From JAOPZW01 sp963789015 (GTDB taxonomy: Bacteria > Actinomycetota > Thermoleophilia > Solirubrobacterales > Solirubrobacteraceae), in NCBI GenBank assembly GCA_963789015.1, contig CAWBIU010000001.1:1178001-1242000 (forward strand): a stretch of 64,000 nt of DNA, in the 5' to 3' direction. This document shows, in pieces, positions 49,127-56,877 of this stretch (positions are counted from its first letter, which is position 1; every line of letters begins with the position of its first letter). The notes below the pieces were generated by a model that saw only the letters and a program-made list of their open reading frames with translations, was not told the DNA's origin and did not search any database. Both the position numbers and the translations under genes were made by a program.

Positions 49127-49602
49127 ATGATCGACGTAGGCACCCCCGCACCCGACTTCGAGCTTTCCAACCAGGACGGCGAGCCCGTCCGCCTGTCCGA
49201 CCTGCCGCGGCGGACCGGTCGTACTGTATTTCTACCCGCAAGGCCGACACGCCCGGATGCACGACGCAGGCGTGCGGCGTGCGCGACCACCAGGCCGACT
49301 ACGCGGCCGCCGGCGCCACCGTGCTCGGCGTCTCGCCCGACCCGGTCTCGGCGATCAAGAAGTTCCACGGCGGCCAGGGGCTGAACTTCACGCTGCTGGC
49401 CGACGAGGACCACGCGGTCGCCGACCAGTACGGCGCCTGGGGCGAGAAGTCCATGTACGGCAAGAAGTACATGGGCGTGAACCGGATGACGTACATCATC
49501 GACGCCGACGGCACCATCGCCCACGTCGTGCCCAAGGCGTCGCCGAAGACGCACGACGACGTCGTCCTCAAGGCGCTGGCCGAGCTGCGGGCGGCCGCCT
49601 GA
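49127..49602 (+). pseudogene. bcp: thioredoxin-dependent peroxiredoxin (BCP type), disrupted by two +1 frameshifts
   Basis: The frame begins MIDVGTPAPDFELSNQDG and ends GVRDHQADYAAAGATVLG ... KALAELRAAA, the full BCP peroxiredoxin pattern. Between 49201 and 49240 the frame is lost twice: removing one base from the CC at 49205-49206 and the C at 49239 restores LRGGPVVLYFYPKADTPGCT, including the peroxidatic Cys in TPGCTTQACG and a second Cys five residues on. The length, 476, is two over a multiple of three. It would reduce peroxides with thioredoxin. Confidence 0.82.
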
Positions 49603-49609
49603 CGCGACC

Positions 49610-50308
49610 GTGGTGAGCGCCGCCACCCTCCGGCTGCTGGACTCGGCCGCGGCGGCGGCGCTCGAGCCGCTCGGGCTCGTGCGCCTGCAGGGCTCGAGCA
49701 CGTGGGTCGACGACCACGGCTGGTGGGTGCTCGGCGTCGACTTCGAGACGCTCGGCGCCGACCGCGGCACGCGGCTCGTGCTGTTCGCCGACTTCCTGTG
49801 GCACGAGCGCGGCCATCTCGTGCGCAGCGTCTCGGCGCGCGTGCGCGAGCGCGGCCGCCTGCTCGACCAGGACGGCCGCGAGATCGAGTGCGCCGAGCGC
49901 GCGGAGCCCGAGGTCCGCGACGTCGCCGGCAGGCTCGCCGACCGCGCGGTGACCGAGCTCACCTCGTGGCGCGAGGGCTTCCCGACGCTGCGCGCCTGGG
50001 CCGCCTACCTCGACGCGTCGGCCGAGGAGGGCGGGCTGTGGCGGGAGTTCGACGCCGCCGTCGCGGCCGCGCTGGAGGGCGATCCCGAGCGCGCGCGGCG
50101 CTGGTTCGGCAGCGTGCTCGACCGCCCGATCCGCCCGCTGCTGTACCCCGACCACGACGCCGACTCGATCGTGCAGGCGCAGCGCGCGGCGCGCCGCCTG
50201 ACCGCCGAGCTCGACACCCCCGCCGTGTTCCACGCGACGCTGTGCGAGCGCGCGGCGGCGATGCGGGCGCGGGTCGGGCTGGCGCCGCGCGAGCCGGACG
50301 CCCACTAG
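49610..50308 (+). CDS. conserved hypothetical protein, 232 aa
   Basis: I do not recognise a defined family. The N-terminal part TWVDDHGWWVLGVDFETLG with GTRLVLFADFLWHERGH resembles DUF4304-like hypothetical proteins; a Glu/Ala/Arg-rich helical half follows (WREFDAAVAAALEGDPERARRW). No signal peptide or membrane helix. It starts eight bases after the peroxiredoxin gene and may be co-transcribed with it. Confidence 0.62.
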   Translation: MVSAATLRLLDSAAAAALEPLGLVRLQGSSTWVDDHGWWVLGVDFETLGADRGTRLVLFADFLWHERGHLVRSVSARVRERGRLLDQDGREIECAERAEPEVRDVAGRLADRAVTELTSWREGFPTLRAWAAYLDASAEEGGLWREFDAAVAAALEGDPERARRWFGSVLDRPIRPLLYPDHDADSIVQAQRAARRLTAELDTPAVFHATLCERAAAMRARVGLAPREPDAH

Positions 50309-51048
50309 CCGGGCCGGCGCGCCGCGAACGCGACGTGGCCGCGGCCCAGGCGCATCCGCCCCCAGCCGCGCAGGAGCTGCGCCTCGAACCCGGCCCGCAC
50401 GAGCGCCGCGGTCAGCTCGTCGGGGTCGTGCAGGTACATCGTGTGGACCTCGTCGCTGCGCCGCCACGCGCCCTCGGCGTCCTGGCGGAACAGCGCGATG
50501 CGGCGGGTGAGGCGGCGCTCGCCCCGGTCCTCGGCCGCCTCGACGCACAGCAGCCAGCCCTCGCCCTCGCGCCACGTCCGGCGCGGGCGGCGGCTCGCGC
50601 GGCCGGCCACGGCGACGTCGAAGAGCAGCAGCCCGCCGGGCGCCAGCGCGGCGTGGATGCGCTCGAGCAGCGCCGCGGTGGACTCCGCTCCGGTGCGCGC
50701 GTCGAAGGCGTAGCCGAGCACCTCGCCGATCGCCGTGACCGCGACGCACGGCGGCAGCCCGGCGTCGAGCAACGGGCCCTGCTCGAAGCGCGCGCCAGGC
50801 GCGCGCCGGCGGGCGATCTCGAGCAGGTCGCCGGACAGGTCGACGCCGTGCACGCCGTAGCCGGCGGCGACGAGGAACTCGGCCCAGATCCCGCTGCCGC
50901 AGCCGAGGTCGACGACGAGCCCGTCGCGGATCCCGGCGTCGTCGAGATGGCCCAGCAGCCCGGGCGCCGCCCCACGGGCGAAGTCGCCGAAGCCCGCGTC
51001 CTGGACGAGGGCCAGGTCGCCGCGGTAGCCGCCCTCGGGGCCGGTCAT
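50305..51048 (-). CDS. class I SAM-dependent methyltransferase
   Basis: 247 residues with the Rossmann-like SAM fold: motif I VVDLGCGSGIWAEFLVAAG at ~45-63, the acidic end of strand 2 VHGVDLSGDLLEIA, then LAPGGLLLFDVAVAG. The N-terminal RGDLALVQDAGFGDFA and a C-terminal TMYLHDPDELTAALVRAGFEAQLLRGWG fit generic small-molecule methyltransferases. Substrate unknown. The ATG overlaps the stop of the DUF3037 gene by four bases, so it belongs to the HipA-like operon. Confidence 0.92.
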   Translation of the reverse strand: MTGPEGGYRGDLALVQDAGFGDFARGAAPGLLGHLDDAGIRDGLVVDLGCGSGIWAEFLVAAGYGVHGVDLSGDLLEIARRRAPGARFEQGPLLDAGLPPCVAVTAIGEVLGYAFDARTGAESTAALLERIHAALAPGGLLLFDVAVAGRASRRPRRTWREGEGWLLCVEAAEDRGERRLTRRIALFRQDAEGAWRRSDEVHTMYLHDPDELTAALVRAGFEAQLLRGWGRMRLGRGHVAFAARRPG

Positions 51049-51443
51049 CCGGGCGGCGCGACGAGCTCGGCGAAGAGGTGGTCGAGCGTCGCCTGCGGGT
51101 CGTCGGACATGCCCGTGTGGACGGCCGACGGCTGGACGATCGTGCTCGACGGGGCCACGAGCCAGCCGAAGCGCTCCGACTGCTCCAACGCCGCGACCGC
51201 CCCGCCCGCGGCGTCGCCCGCGGCGATCCGCTCGAGCGCCTCGAGGTGCGGGCGCACCGTCGACGGGTCGAGCCCGGGCGCCAGCGCGGCGAGCCGCGCC
51301 TCGTCGAGCGCAACGCGCGCGGCCAGGAAGCGGCGGCGCCGGCAGAAGAGCACGACCCCCGCGTTCATCTGCTCGCCGCGCTCGACGCGCGGCACGACGC
51401 GCAGGATCGCGTAGGCGAACGGCTCGGCGTCAGCGGGCGGCAT
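51045..51443 (-). CDS. DUF3037-domain protein
   Basis: 132 residues matching the DUF3037 family: FAYAILRVVPRVERGEQMNAGVVLFCRRRRFLAARVALDEARLAALAP is the family's leading block, with QMNAGVVLF as the hallmark. Function unknown. In many actinobacteria it directly follows a HipA-family kinase, as here (14-bp overlap), so the pair likely forms a complex or kinase-substrate module. Next gene is a methyltransferase. Confidence 0.88.
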   Translation of the reverse strand: MPPADAEPFAYAILRVVPRVERGEQMNAGVVLFCRRRRFLAARVALDEARLAALAPGLDPSTVRPHLEALERIAAGDAAGGAVAALEQSERFGWLVAPSSTIVQPSAVHTGMSDDPQATLDHLFAELVAPPG

Positions 51444-52212
51444 CGGCCTCCTCGGCGAACGCGCGCGGGCCCTCGAGGCGGCGCAGCAGGTACTCGACGT
51501 ACGCGCGCCGGCCGCCGTCGTCGGCGCCCGGCCCGAGCCAGTCGCCGGGGATCGCCGCGACCGCGGCCTCGACGACGGCGGGGGTCACGCGCGGGGCGAG
51601 CCGCGCGTCGGCCTCGGCGATCGACGACGCGTAGGGCAGCAGGACGTGCTCGCGGATCAGCGGGAACGGGCGCCGGGCGAGCGCGGCGAGGTCGTCGGCG
51701 CCGTGCTGCAGGTACAGGGCGGCGCCGTGGTCGATGAGCCACAGGCGGCCGTGCCACCAGAGCAGGTTGGGGTTGCGCGGGGTGCGGTCGACGTTCGTCA
51801 TCAGCGCGTCGAACCACACGACGTCGGCTGCGAGGTCGGCGTCGGGCGCCGCCGCGCCGGGCACGAAGGCCAGCGCGCCGGGCAGGAAGTCCAGGCCGAG
51901 GTTGCGCCCCGCGCTGCCCGCGATGAGCTCCTGGATCTCCGGGTCGGGCTCGGCGTGCCCGAGCTCCGGGTCGACGTCGATGAGCACGATCTCGGGGACG
52001 AGCAGGCCGAGCGCACGGCCGATCTCGCCGGCCACCAGCTCGGCCACGAGCGCCCGCGGGCCCTGGCCGGCGCCGCGGAACTTGAGCACGTACAGGCCGT
52101 CGTCGTCGGCCTCGACGAGGCCGGGCATCGAGCCGCCCTCGCGCAGCGGGGTGACGTAGCGCGTCGCCGTCACCGCCCGCGGCGCCGTAGAGGTGGGCGA
52201 GCCGTTGCTCAC
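51430..52212 (-). CDS. HipA-family kinase
   Basis: 260-residue kinase of the HipA fold but without an obvious HipB antitoxin next to it. Conserved blocks: VTPLREGGSMPGLVEADDDGLYVLKFRGAGQGPRALVAE (ATP loop with Lys), MTNVDRTPRNPNLLWWHGRLWLIDHGAALY, with the catalytic Asp of NxDRTxRNPN and the metal-binding DHG. Substrate unknown; Ser/Thr or small-molecule phosphorylation are possible. Start GTG at 52212, seven bases after the minus-strand TATGGT. Coupled to DUF3037 downstream. Confidence 0.88.
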   Translation of the reverse strand: MSNGSPTSTAPRAVTATRYVTPLREGGSMPGLVEADDDGLYVLKFRGAGQGPRALVAELVAGEIGRALGLLVPEIVLIDVDPELGHAEPDPEIQELIAGSAGRNLGLDFLPGALAFVPGAAAPDADLAADVVWFDALMTNVDRTPRNPNLLWWHGRLWLIDHGAALYLQHGADDLAALARRPFPLIREHVLLPYASSIAEADARLAPRVTPAVVEAAVAAIPGDWLGPGADDGGRRAYVEYLLRRLEGPRAFAEEADAAR

Positions 52213-52219
52213 CTCCGCG

Positions 52220-52227
52220 ACCATACT
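52220..52227. promoter_or_regulatory. shared divergent -10 element ACCATACT
   Basis: On the minus strand TATGGT (52225-52220) precedes the HipA-like GTG by seven bases; on the plus strand CATACT (52222-52227) precedes the DUF1835 ATG by nine. Both use the same central TA pairs, so a single symmetric -10 would drive both genes. Confidence 0.5.
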
Positions 52228-52236
52228 TCGACCGCG

Positions 52237-53205
52237 ATGCTGCACGTGACCAACGGGGACAGCGCCGAGTCGAGCATCAGGGCCGCCGGCGTCGACGGCG
52301 AGATCATGTCGTGGCAGGACGTCCTGCACGAGGGGCCGCTGCCCGCCGGCCTCGACGCCGACGGGCTGCGCGCCGAGCGCGCGCACTTCCTGGCCGCGTG
52401 CGGGTGGGGAACGGCGGACGAGATCGAGACGCGGCTGCGGGCGCGCGACGAGCGGCTGGCGGCCGCCGTGCGCGACGGCGAGGAGATCGTGCTGTGGTTC
52501 GAGCACGACCTCTTCGACCAGCTGCAGCTCATCCAGATCGTCGACAGGCTCGACGGCGCGTCCGCCGTCGAGACCGTGCTCACCGACCGCCACCTGACGA
52601 ACATCGACCCGGCCTGGCTGGCGCAGCTCTTCTCCCGGCGTGATCCGCTCGATCCCGCGCAGGTCACGCTCGCCCGCCATGCCTGGGAGGCCGTGCGCGC
52701 TCCGGATCCCTCGGCGATCGAGGTGCTGCTGGCCATCCACACGGCGGCGCTCCCGCACCTGGGGCCGGCCCTGCGCCGCCTGCTCGAGGAGCTGCCGGCC
52801 ACCGGCGACGGCCTCTCGCGCACCGAGCGCCAGGCCCTCGCCGCGCTGGCCGGCGGGGCGGCGACGCCGGTCGCCGTCCTCGAGGCGTGCGCGCGCGCAG
52901 AGGAGGCCGCGTTCCTCGGCGACACCTGGCTGTGGCGGCGGTTGGCCGAGCTGGCGTCCGGCGACCGGCCGCTCGTCCGGGGCCGCGACGGAGCACAGGT
53001 CGGCCCACCGCCCCCGGTGTCCTCGGACGACGGCTTCGCGCGCACCGAGCTCGAGCTCACCGACGTCGGCCGGTCGGTGCTGGCCGGCGAGGCCGACCGC
53101 GCGCTGCTCGTCCCGCTCGATCGCTGGGTCGGCGGCATCCACGTGCAGGGGCCGCGACCGGCGTGGCGCTGGGACCGTGCCGCCGGCCGCGCCGTGCCCG
53201 GCTGA
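52237..53205 (+). CDS. DUF1835-domain protein
   Basis: 322 residues with an N-terminal DUF1835 block: MLHVTNGDSAESSIRAAG, EIMSWQDVLHEGPLP, and VLWFEHDLFDQLQLIQIVD. The C-terminal part is helical and ends in a beta-rich segment. DUF1835 is found in firmicutes and actinobacteria, without assigned activity. It diverges from the HipA-like gene across a 24-bp region. Confidence 0.85.
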   Translation: MLHVTNGDSAESSIRAAGVDGEIMSWQDVLHEGPLPAGLDADGLRAERAHFLAACGWGTADEIETRLRARDERLAAAVRDGEEIVLWFEHDLFDQLQLIQIVDRLDGASAVETVLTDRHLTNIDPAWLAQLFSRRDPLDPAQVTLARHAWEAVRAPDPSAIEVLLAIHTAALPHLGPALRRLLEELPATGDGLSRTERQALAALAGGAATPVAVLEACARAEEAAFLGDTWLWRRLAELASGDRPLVRGRDGAQVGPPPPVSSDDGFARTELELTDVGRSVLAGEADRALLVPLDRWVGGIHVQGPRPAWRWDRAAGRAVPG

Positions 53206-53209
53206 GCCG

Positions 53210-53236
53210 TGTCGATCTCGCCCGATCCCGTTCGTG
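53210..53236 (+). promoter_or_regulatory. ECF42-type promoter (TGTCGA-N17-CGTG)
   Basis: TGTCGA at 53210-53215, 17-bp spacer, then CGTG at 53233-53236, some 52 bp before the YciI start. As I recall, ECF42 sigma factors recognise TGTCGA in the -35 and CG[A/T]C in the -10 region; the -35 match is exact and the -10 is near. The ECF42-like gene follows in the same operon, so autoregulation is likely. Confidence 0.55.
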
Positions 53237-53288
53237 TAGAGGGTGAAGGCCGGCAGCGGGCCGGCCGCCGACAGCGAAGGAGCCCACC

Positions 53289-53642
53289 ATGGCCCAGTAC
53301 CTGCTCAGCGTGATGCAGCCCACCGGCGGGACCCTGCCCCCGGACGACCTCGAGCCGATCATGCGCGACCTCAACGCGCTGAACGACGAGCTGCGCGCGG
53401 CCGGGTCGTGGGTCTTCGCCGGCGGCCTGCACGCGCCCGACACGGCGACCGTCGTGCGCGCGCAGGACGGCGAGGTGCTGACCACCGACGGGCCGTTCGC
53501 GGAGGCCAAGGAGTACCTCGGCGGCATCTCGATCATCGAAGCCGCCGACCTCGACGAGGCCCTGCGGTGGGCCGGCCGCCTCGCGCAGGCGACGACGCTG
53601 CCGATCGAGGTGCGCCCGTTCGACCACGGCACCGGGCGCTGA
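53289..53642 (+). CDS. YciI/DGPF-family protein, ECF42-associated
   Basis: 117 residues, YCII/DGPF domain: MAQYLLSVMQPTGG at the start and GEVLTTDGPFAEAKEYLGGISIIEAADLDEAL containing the DGPF motif (TDGPF). YciI proteins form dimeric alpha/beta barrels; DGPF members accompany ECF42 sigma factors, apparently without being classic anti-sigma factors. AGGAG is about eight bases before the ATG. It is the first gene after the TGTCGA promoter, 11 bp upstream of the sigma gene. Confidence 0.9.
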   Translation: MAQYLLSVMQPTGGTLPPDDLEPIMRDLNALNDELRAAGSWVFAGGLHAPDTATVVRAQDGEVLTTDGPFAEAKEYLGGISIIEAADLDEALRWAGRLAQATTLPIEVRPFDHGTGR

Positions 53643-53653
53643 CCGCCGGAGCC

Positions 53654-54880
53654 GTGGCCGTCGTCACCGGCGCGGACATCGAGCGTGTGTTCCGCGAGGA
53701 GCACGGCCGCGCGGTGGCCGTCCTCGTCCGCGTCTTCGGCGACATCGACGTCGCCGAGGAGGCGGTCCAGGACGCCTTCGCCGAGGCGGTGCGGCGCTGG
53801 CCCTCGGCCGGCCTGCCGCCGAGCCCGGCCGGCTGGATCATCACCACGGCCCGCAACCGCGCCATCGACCGGCTGCGCCGCGAGGCCTCCCGCGAGGACC
53901 GCCACGCGCAGGCCGCGCTCCTGCACGCCCGCGACGAGTCGCCCGAGGAGGAGGGTCCCGTGCGCGACGATCGCCTGCGCCTGATCTTCACCTGCTGCCA
54001 TCCCGCGCTCGCCGAGCCATCGCGCGTCGCGCTCACGCTGCGCCTGCTCGGCGGCCTGACGACGGCCGAGATCGCCCGCGCCTTCCTCGTCGCCGAGCCG
54101 GCCATGGCGCAGCGCATCGTGCGCGCCAAGGCCAAGATCCGCGACGCCCGGATCCCGTACCGCGTGCCCGACGACGCCGACCTGCCCGAGCGCCTGCGCG
54201 CGGTCCTCGCCGTCGTCTACCTGATCTTCAACGAGGGCCACACGGCGAGCGCGGGCGATCGCCTCGTCCGCGAGGACCTGTGCCGCGAGGCGATCCGCCT
54301 CGGCCGGCTGCTCGCCGCGCTGATGCCCGACGAGCCCGAGGTCGCGGGGCTGCTCGCGCTCATGCTGCTCGTCGAGTCGCGCCGCGCGGCGCGCACGGAC
54401 GACGAGGGGCGGCTCGTGCTGCTCGCCGACCAGGACCGCGGCCGCTGGGACCGCGCGCTCGTCGGCGAGGGCCAGGCGATCGTGCGGCGCCTGCTCGCCC
54501 TGAACCACCCCGGCCCCTACCAGGTGCAGGCGGCGATCCAGGCGGTGCACAGCGACGCGCCCGCGGCGGCCGCGACCGACTGGGGTCAGATCGTCGCGCT
54601 CTACGACCAGCTCATCGCGCTCGCGCCGAGCCCCGTCGTCGCGCTCAACCGCGCCGTCGCGGTCGGCGAGGCCGACGGGCCGGAGGCCGCGCTCGCGCTG
54701 GTCGACGACCTCGACCTCGACAGCTACCACCTGTTCCACGCGATCCGCGCCGACCTCCTGCGCCGTCTCGCACGCGACGCCGAAGCCGCCCAGGCCTACG
54801 ACGCGGCCCTCGCGCACACCGCCAACGCGACCGAGCGGGAGTTCCTCGAGCGCCGCCGGCGCGAGATCGTCGGCGGCTAG
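53654..54880 (+). CDS. ECF42-type RNA polymerase sigma factor
   Basis: 408 residues. Region 2: VFREEHGRAVAVLVRVFGDIDVAEEAVQDAFAEA; region 4: VALTLRLLGGLTTAEIARAFLVAEPAMAQRIVRAKAKIR. About 200 additional C-terminal residues (AVVYLIFNEGHTAS, HPGPYQVQAAIQAVHSDA) form the TPR-like extension that marks ECF42. This group lacks an anti-sigma factor and is thought to be controlled by its extension or its DGPF partner. Signal unknown. GTG start 11 bp after YciI. Confidence 0.93.
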   Translation: MAVVTGADIERVFREEHGRAVAVLVRVFGDIDVAEEAVQDAFAEAVRRWPSAGLPPSPAGWIITTARNRAIDRLRREASREDRHAQAALLHARDESPEEEGPVRDDRLRLIFTCCHPALAEPSRVALTLRLLGGLTTAEIARAFLVAEPAMAQRIVRAKAKIRDARIPYRVPDDADLPERLRAVLAVVYLIFNEGHTASAGDRLVREDLCREAIRLGRLLAALMPDEPEVAGLLALMLLVESRRAARTDDEGRLVLLADQDRGRWDRALVGEGQAIVRRLLALNHPGPYQVQAAIQAVHSDAPAAAATDWGQIVALYDQLIALAPSPVVALNRAVAVGEADGPEAALALVDDLDLDSYHLFHAIRADLLRRLARDAEAAQAYDAALAHTANATEREFLERRRREIVGG

Positions 54881-55137
54881 CGCTTCCGGCGCCAGACGAG
54901 CAGCGCGCCGGCGAGGGCGCCGAGCAGCGCGCTGACCGCGATCACGACGATCAGCGGCGAGTCGCGCGTGACGACGAGGTAGTCGACGGAAACGCTGTGG
55001 TCGTTGGAGACGCCGAAGGCGATGAGCAGGAAGGCCACGGCGATCGCGGCGATCGTCTTGGACGCGATCGCGCGCTGCTTGCGCACCGGGGGCGCGGAGC
55101 CCTCGCCGGTGGGCAGCCGTCCCAGATCATCGGCCAT
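54877..55137 (-). CDS. LapA/DUF1049-like small membrane protein, 86 aa
   Basis: Two membrane helices (residues ~30-48 IASKTIAAIAVAFLLIAFGV and ~63-83 SPLIVVIAVSALLGALAGALL) joined by a short loop, with a basic C-terminus (WRRKR). The layout matches LapA-domain (DUF1049) proteins, which help organise lipopolysaccharide or cell-envelope assembly in other bacteria; a role here is unknown. A TACGCT hexamer six bases before the ATG (minus 55149-55144) suggests leaderless expression. Overlaps the convergent sigma gene by 4 bp. Confidence 0.75.
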   Translation of the reverse strand: MADDLGRLPTGEGSAPPVRKQRAIASKTIAAIAVAFLLIAFGVSNDHSVSVDYLVVTRDSPLIVVIAVSALLGALAGALLVWRRKR

Positions 55138-55143
55138 GGCCGG

Positions 55144-55149
55144 AGCGTA
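55144..55149 (-). promoter_or_regulatory. -10-like TACGCT, LapA-like gene
   Basis: Minus-strand TACGCT six bases before the ATG at 55137. Confidence 0.42.
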
Positions 55150-55175
55150 GCGATGCGCCATCATGCGCCGCCCCG

Positions 55176-55838
55176 ATGACCCCCGCCGCCGCCATCTTCG
55201 ACCACGACGGGCTCACGCTCGACACCGAGACGGCGTGGACGCGCGCCGAGTCGGCCCTGTTCGCCCGCCACGGCGTGACGTTCGCGCCCGAGCACAAGCG
55301 CGACCTGCTCGGCAACTCGCGCGCGGCCGCCGCGGCCAAGCTCGAGCGCCACCTCGACCTGCCCGGGCGCGGCGATGCGCTCATGGACGATCTGCACGTG
55401 CTCGTCATGGAGGAGCTGCGCAGCGGGGTCGAGGCGATGCCCGGCGCCGTCGAGCTGCTGCGGGCGCTGCGCGAGGGCGGCGTCCCCGTCGCGATGGCCT
55501 CCAACTCGCCGGGCGAGTTCGTGGAGCTCGCCCTGTCGGGCGGCAGCCTGTCCGGCGCCTTCGACGCGATCGTCACCGCCGACCTCGTCGCCCGGCCCAA
55601 GCCGGCGCCCGACGTCTACCTCGCCGCGGCCGCGGCGCTCGGCGCGCAGCCCGGCGACTGCGTCGCGCTCGAGGACTCGCCGCCCGGCGTCGCGGCCGCC
55701 GTGGCCGCCGGGATGACCGTCGTCGGCGTGCCGTCGCTGGCCGGCGTCAGCCTCGAGGGCGCCCACCTCGTCGTCGAGTCACTGGCCGACCCGCGCGTGT
55801 ACGAGATCCTCGGGCTCGCGCCGGCCACCGCGCCGTAA
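55176..55838 (+). CDS. HAD-superfamily phosphatase (beta-phosphoglucomutase-like)
   Basis: 220 residues. HAD motif I IFDHDGLTLDTETAW (Asp9 nucleophile, Asp11 acid/base), motif II VAMASNSPGEF (Ser/Thr), motif III KPAPDVYL (Lys), and motif IV CVALEDSPPGV (Asp pair). It matches subclass I HAD phosphatases such as YcjU/GPH, acting on sugar phosphates or phosphoglycolate. Its stop TAA is the first part of the -10-like TAAGCT of the next gene. Confidence 0.92.
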   Translation: MTPAAAIFDHDGLTLDTETAWTRAESALFARHGVTFAPEHKRDLLGNSRAAAAAKLERHLDLPGRGDALMDDLHVLVMEELRSGVEAMPGAVELLRALREGGVPVAMASNSPGEFVELALSGGSLSGAFDAIVTADLVARPKPAPDVYLAAAAALGAQPGDCVALEDSPPGVAAAVAAGMTVVGVPSLAGVSLEGAHLVVESLADPRVYEILGLAPATAP

Positions 55839-55841
55839 GCT
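55836..55841 (+). promoter_or_regulatory. -10-like TAAGCT made from the HAD-gene stop codon
   Basis: TAA of the HAD stop continues as TAAGCT, seven bases before the GTG of the flippase-like gene. The same hexamer occurs before the DEAD-box helicase. Confidence 0.47.
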
Positions 55842-55848
55842 GGGAGGG

Positions 55849-56877
55849 GTGCCCAGCGCGGCGATCGGCGACGACCTCACGAACTTCATCAGCGCGGTCG
55901 GCGACTTCTTCTCGCGGCTGGCGGAGATCAATCTCGGCGCCCTCGTCATCGCGCTCGCGTTCTTCGGGATCTACCTCACGCTGCGCTCGCGCGCGTTCTT
56001 CCACGTCCTGCAGGCGGCCTATCCCGACGTCCCCATCGCCTTCCGGCGGATCTGGGGCGCATACATCGCCGCGTACGGCTTCAACAACGTCGTGCCGGCG
56101 CGCGGCGGCGACGTCATCAAGCTGTTCCTGGTCAAGAACTCGATCCCGACCTCGACGTACTCGGCGGTCGGGGCCGCGTTCTTCGTCGAGCTCGTCTTCG
56201 ATGCGGTGATGGGCGTCTTCATCCTCACCTTCGCCTTCACCCAGGGCGTCTTCCCCAAGCCGCCGGACTTCGCGAAGCTCAACGCCTTCGACCTGTCGTT
56301 CTTCGCCGGGCACCCGCGCTTCACGCTGTTCCTGCTCACCGTGCTCGCCGTCGGCGGGCTGATCGCCTTCGCGCTGCTGTCGCGGCGCGTGCGCGCGTTC
56401 TGGGCCCGCGTGCGCCAGGGCCTGACGATCCTGCGTGATCGCCGGCGCTACCTGCGCGAGGTCTTCGCCGTCCAGTTCGCGGGCTGGCTGTGCCGCTTCA
56501 CGGCGTTCTGGTTCCTGCTCGAGGCGTTCAACATCGGCGGCTCGGTGAAGAACGTCCTGCTCGTGCTCGGCGTCAACGCGGTCGCCGCGGCGGTGCCCTT
56601 CACGCCCGGCGGCGCCGGCGTGCAGCAGGCGTTCCTGGTGCAGGTGTTCAGCGGCGTCGCGCTGGCCTCGACGGTGGCCGCCTACTCGGTCGGCCAGCAG
56701 ATCGCCATCGCCGTGTTCTCGCTCAGCATGGGCTTCATCGCCCTGGTGACGATCTTCCACTTCCGCTCGTTCCGCGACGTGATCGCGGCGGGCCGGGCGG
56801 ACCGGCAGGCCGACCGCGACGCGGCGGCCGACCGGGGCGCTACTGCAGCCCCTGCCGGGCCTCGCGCACGAGCGTGA
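55849..56877 (+). CDS. lysylphosphatidylglycerol synthase TM-region / flippase-like membrane protein
   Basis: 342-residue integral membrane protein with about eight helices, resembling the UPF0104/AglD-like flippase domain (LPG_synthase_TM). Conserved-type segments: IWGAYIAAYGFNNVVPARGGDVIKLFLVK, FVELVFDAVMGVFIL, and AAAVPFTPGGAGVQQAFLV. It may help move lipid-linked sugars or phospholipids. GTG start following TAAGCT. The end overlaps the convergent 88-residue gene by 38 bp. Confidence 0.78.
   Translation: MPSAAIGDDLTNFISAVGDFFSRLAEINLGALVIALAFFGIYLTLRSRAFFHVLQAAYPDVPIAFRRIWGAYIAAYGFNNVVPARGGDVIKLFLVKNSIPTSTYSAVGAAFFVELVFDAVMGVFILTFAFTQGVFPKPPDFAKLNAFDLSFFAGHPRFTLFLLTVLAVGGLIAFALLSRRVRAFWARVRQGLTILRDRRRYLREVFAVQFAGWLCRFTAFWFLLEAFNIGGSVKNVLLVLGVNAVAAAVPFTPGGAGVQQAFLVQVFSGVALASTVAAYSVGQQIAIAVFSLSMGFIALVTIFHFRSFRDVIAAGRADRQADRDAAADRGATAAPAGPRARA

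Noticed and set aside
48918..49262. Minus-strand frame with TKTSRAVVYHVLGGYG upstream of the FecR-like gene
   Set aside because: Looks coding-like for about 40 residues, but no start, partner or known motif; it runs antisense into the peroxiredoxin gene.
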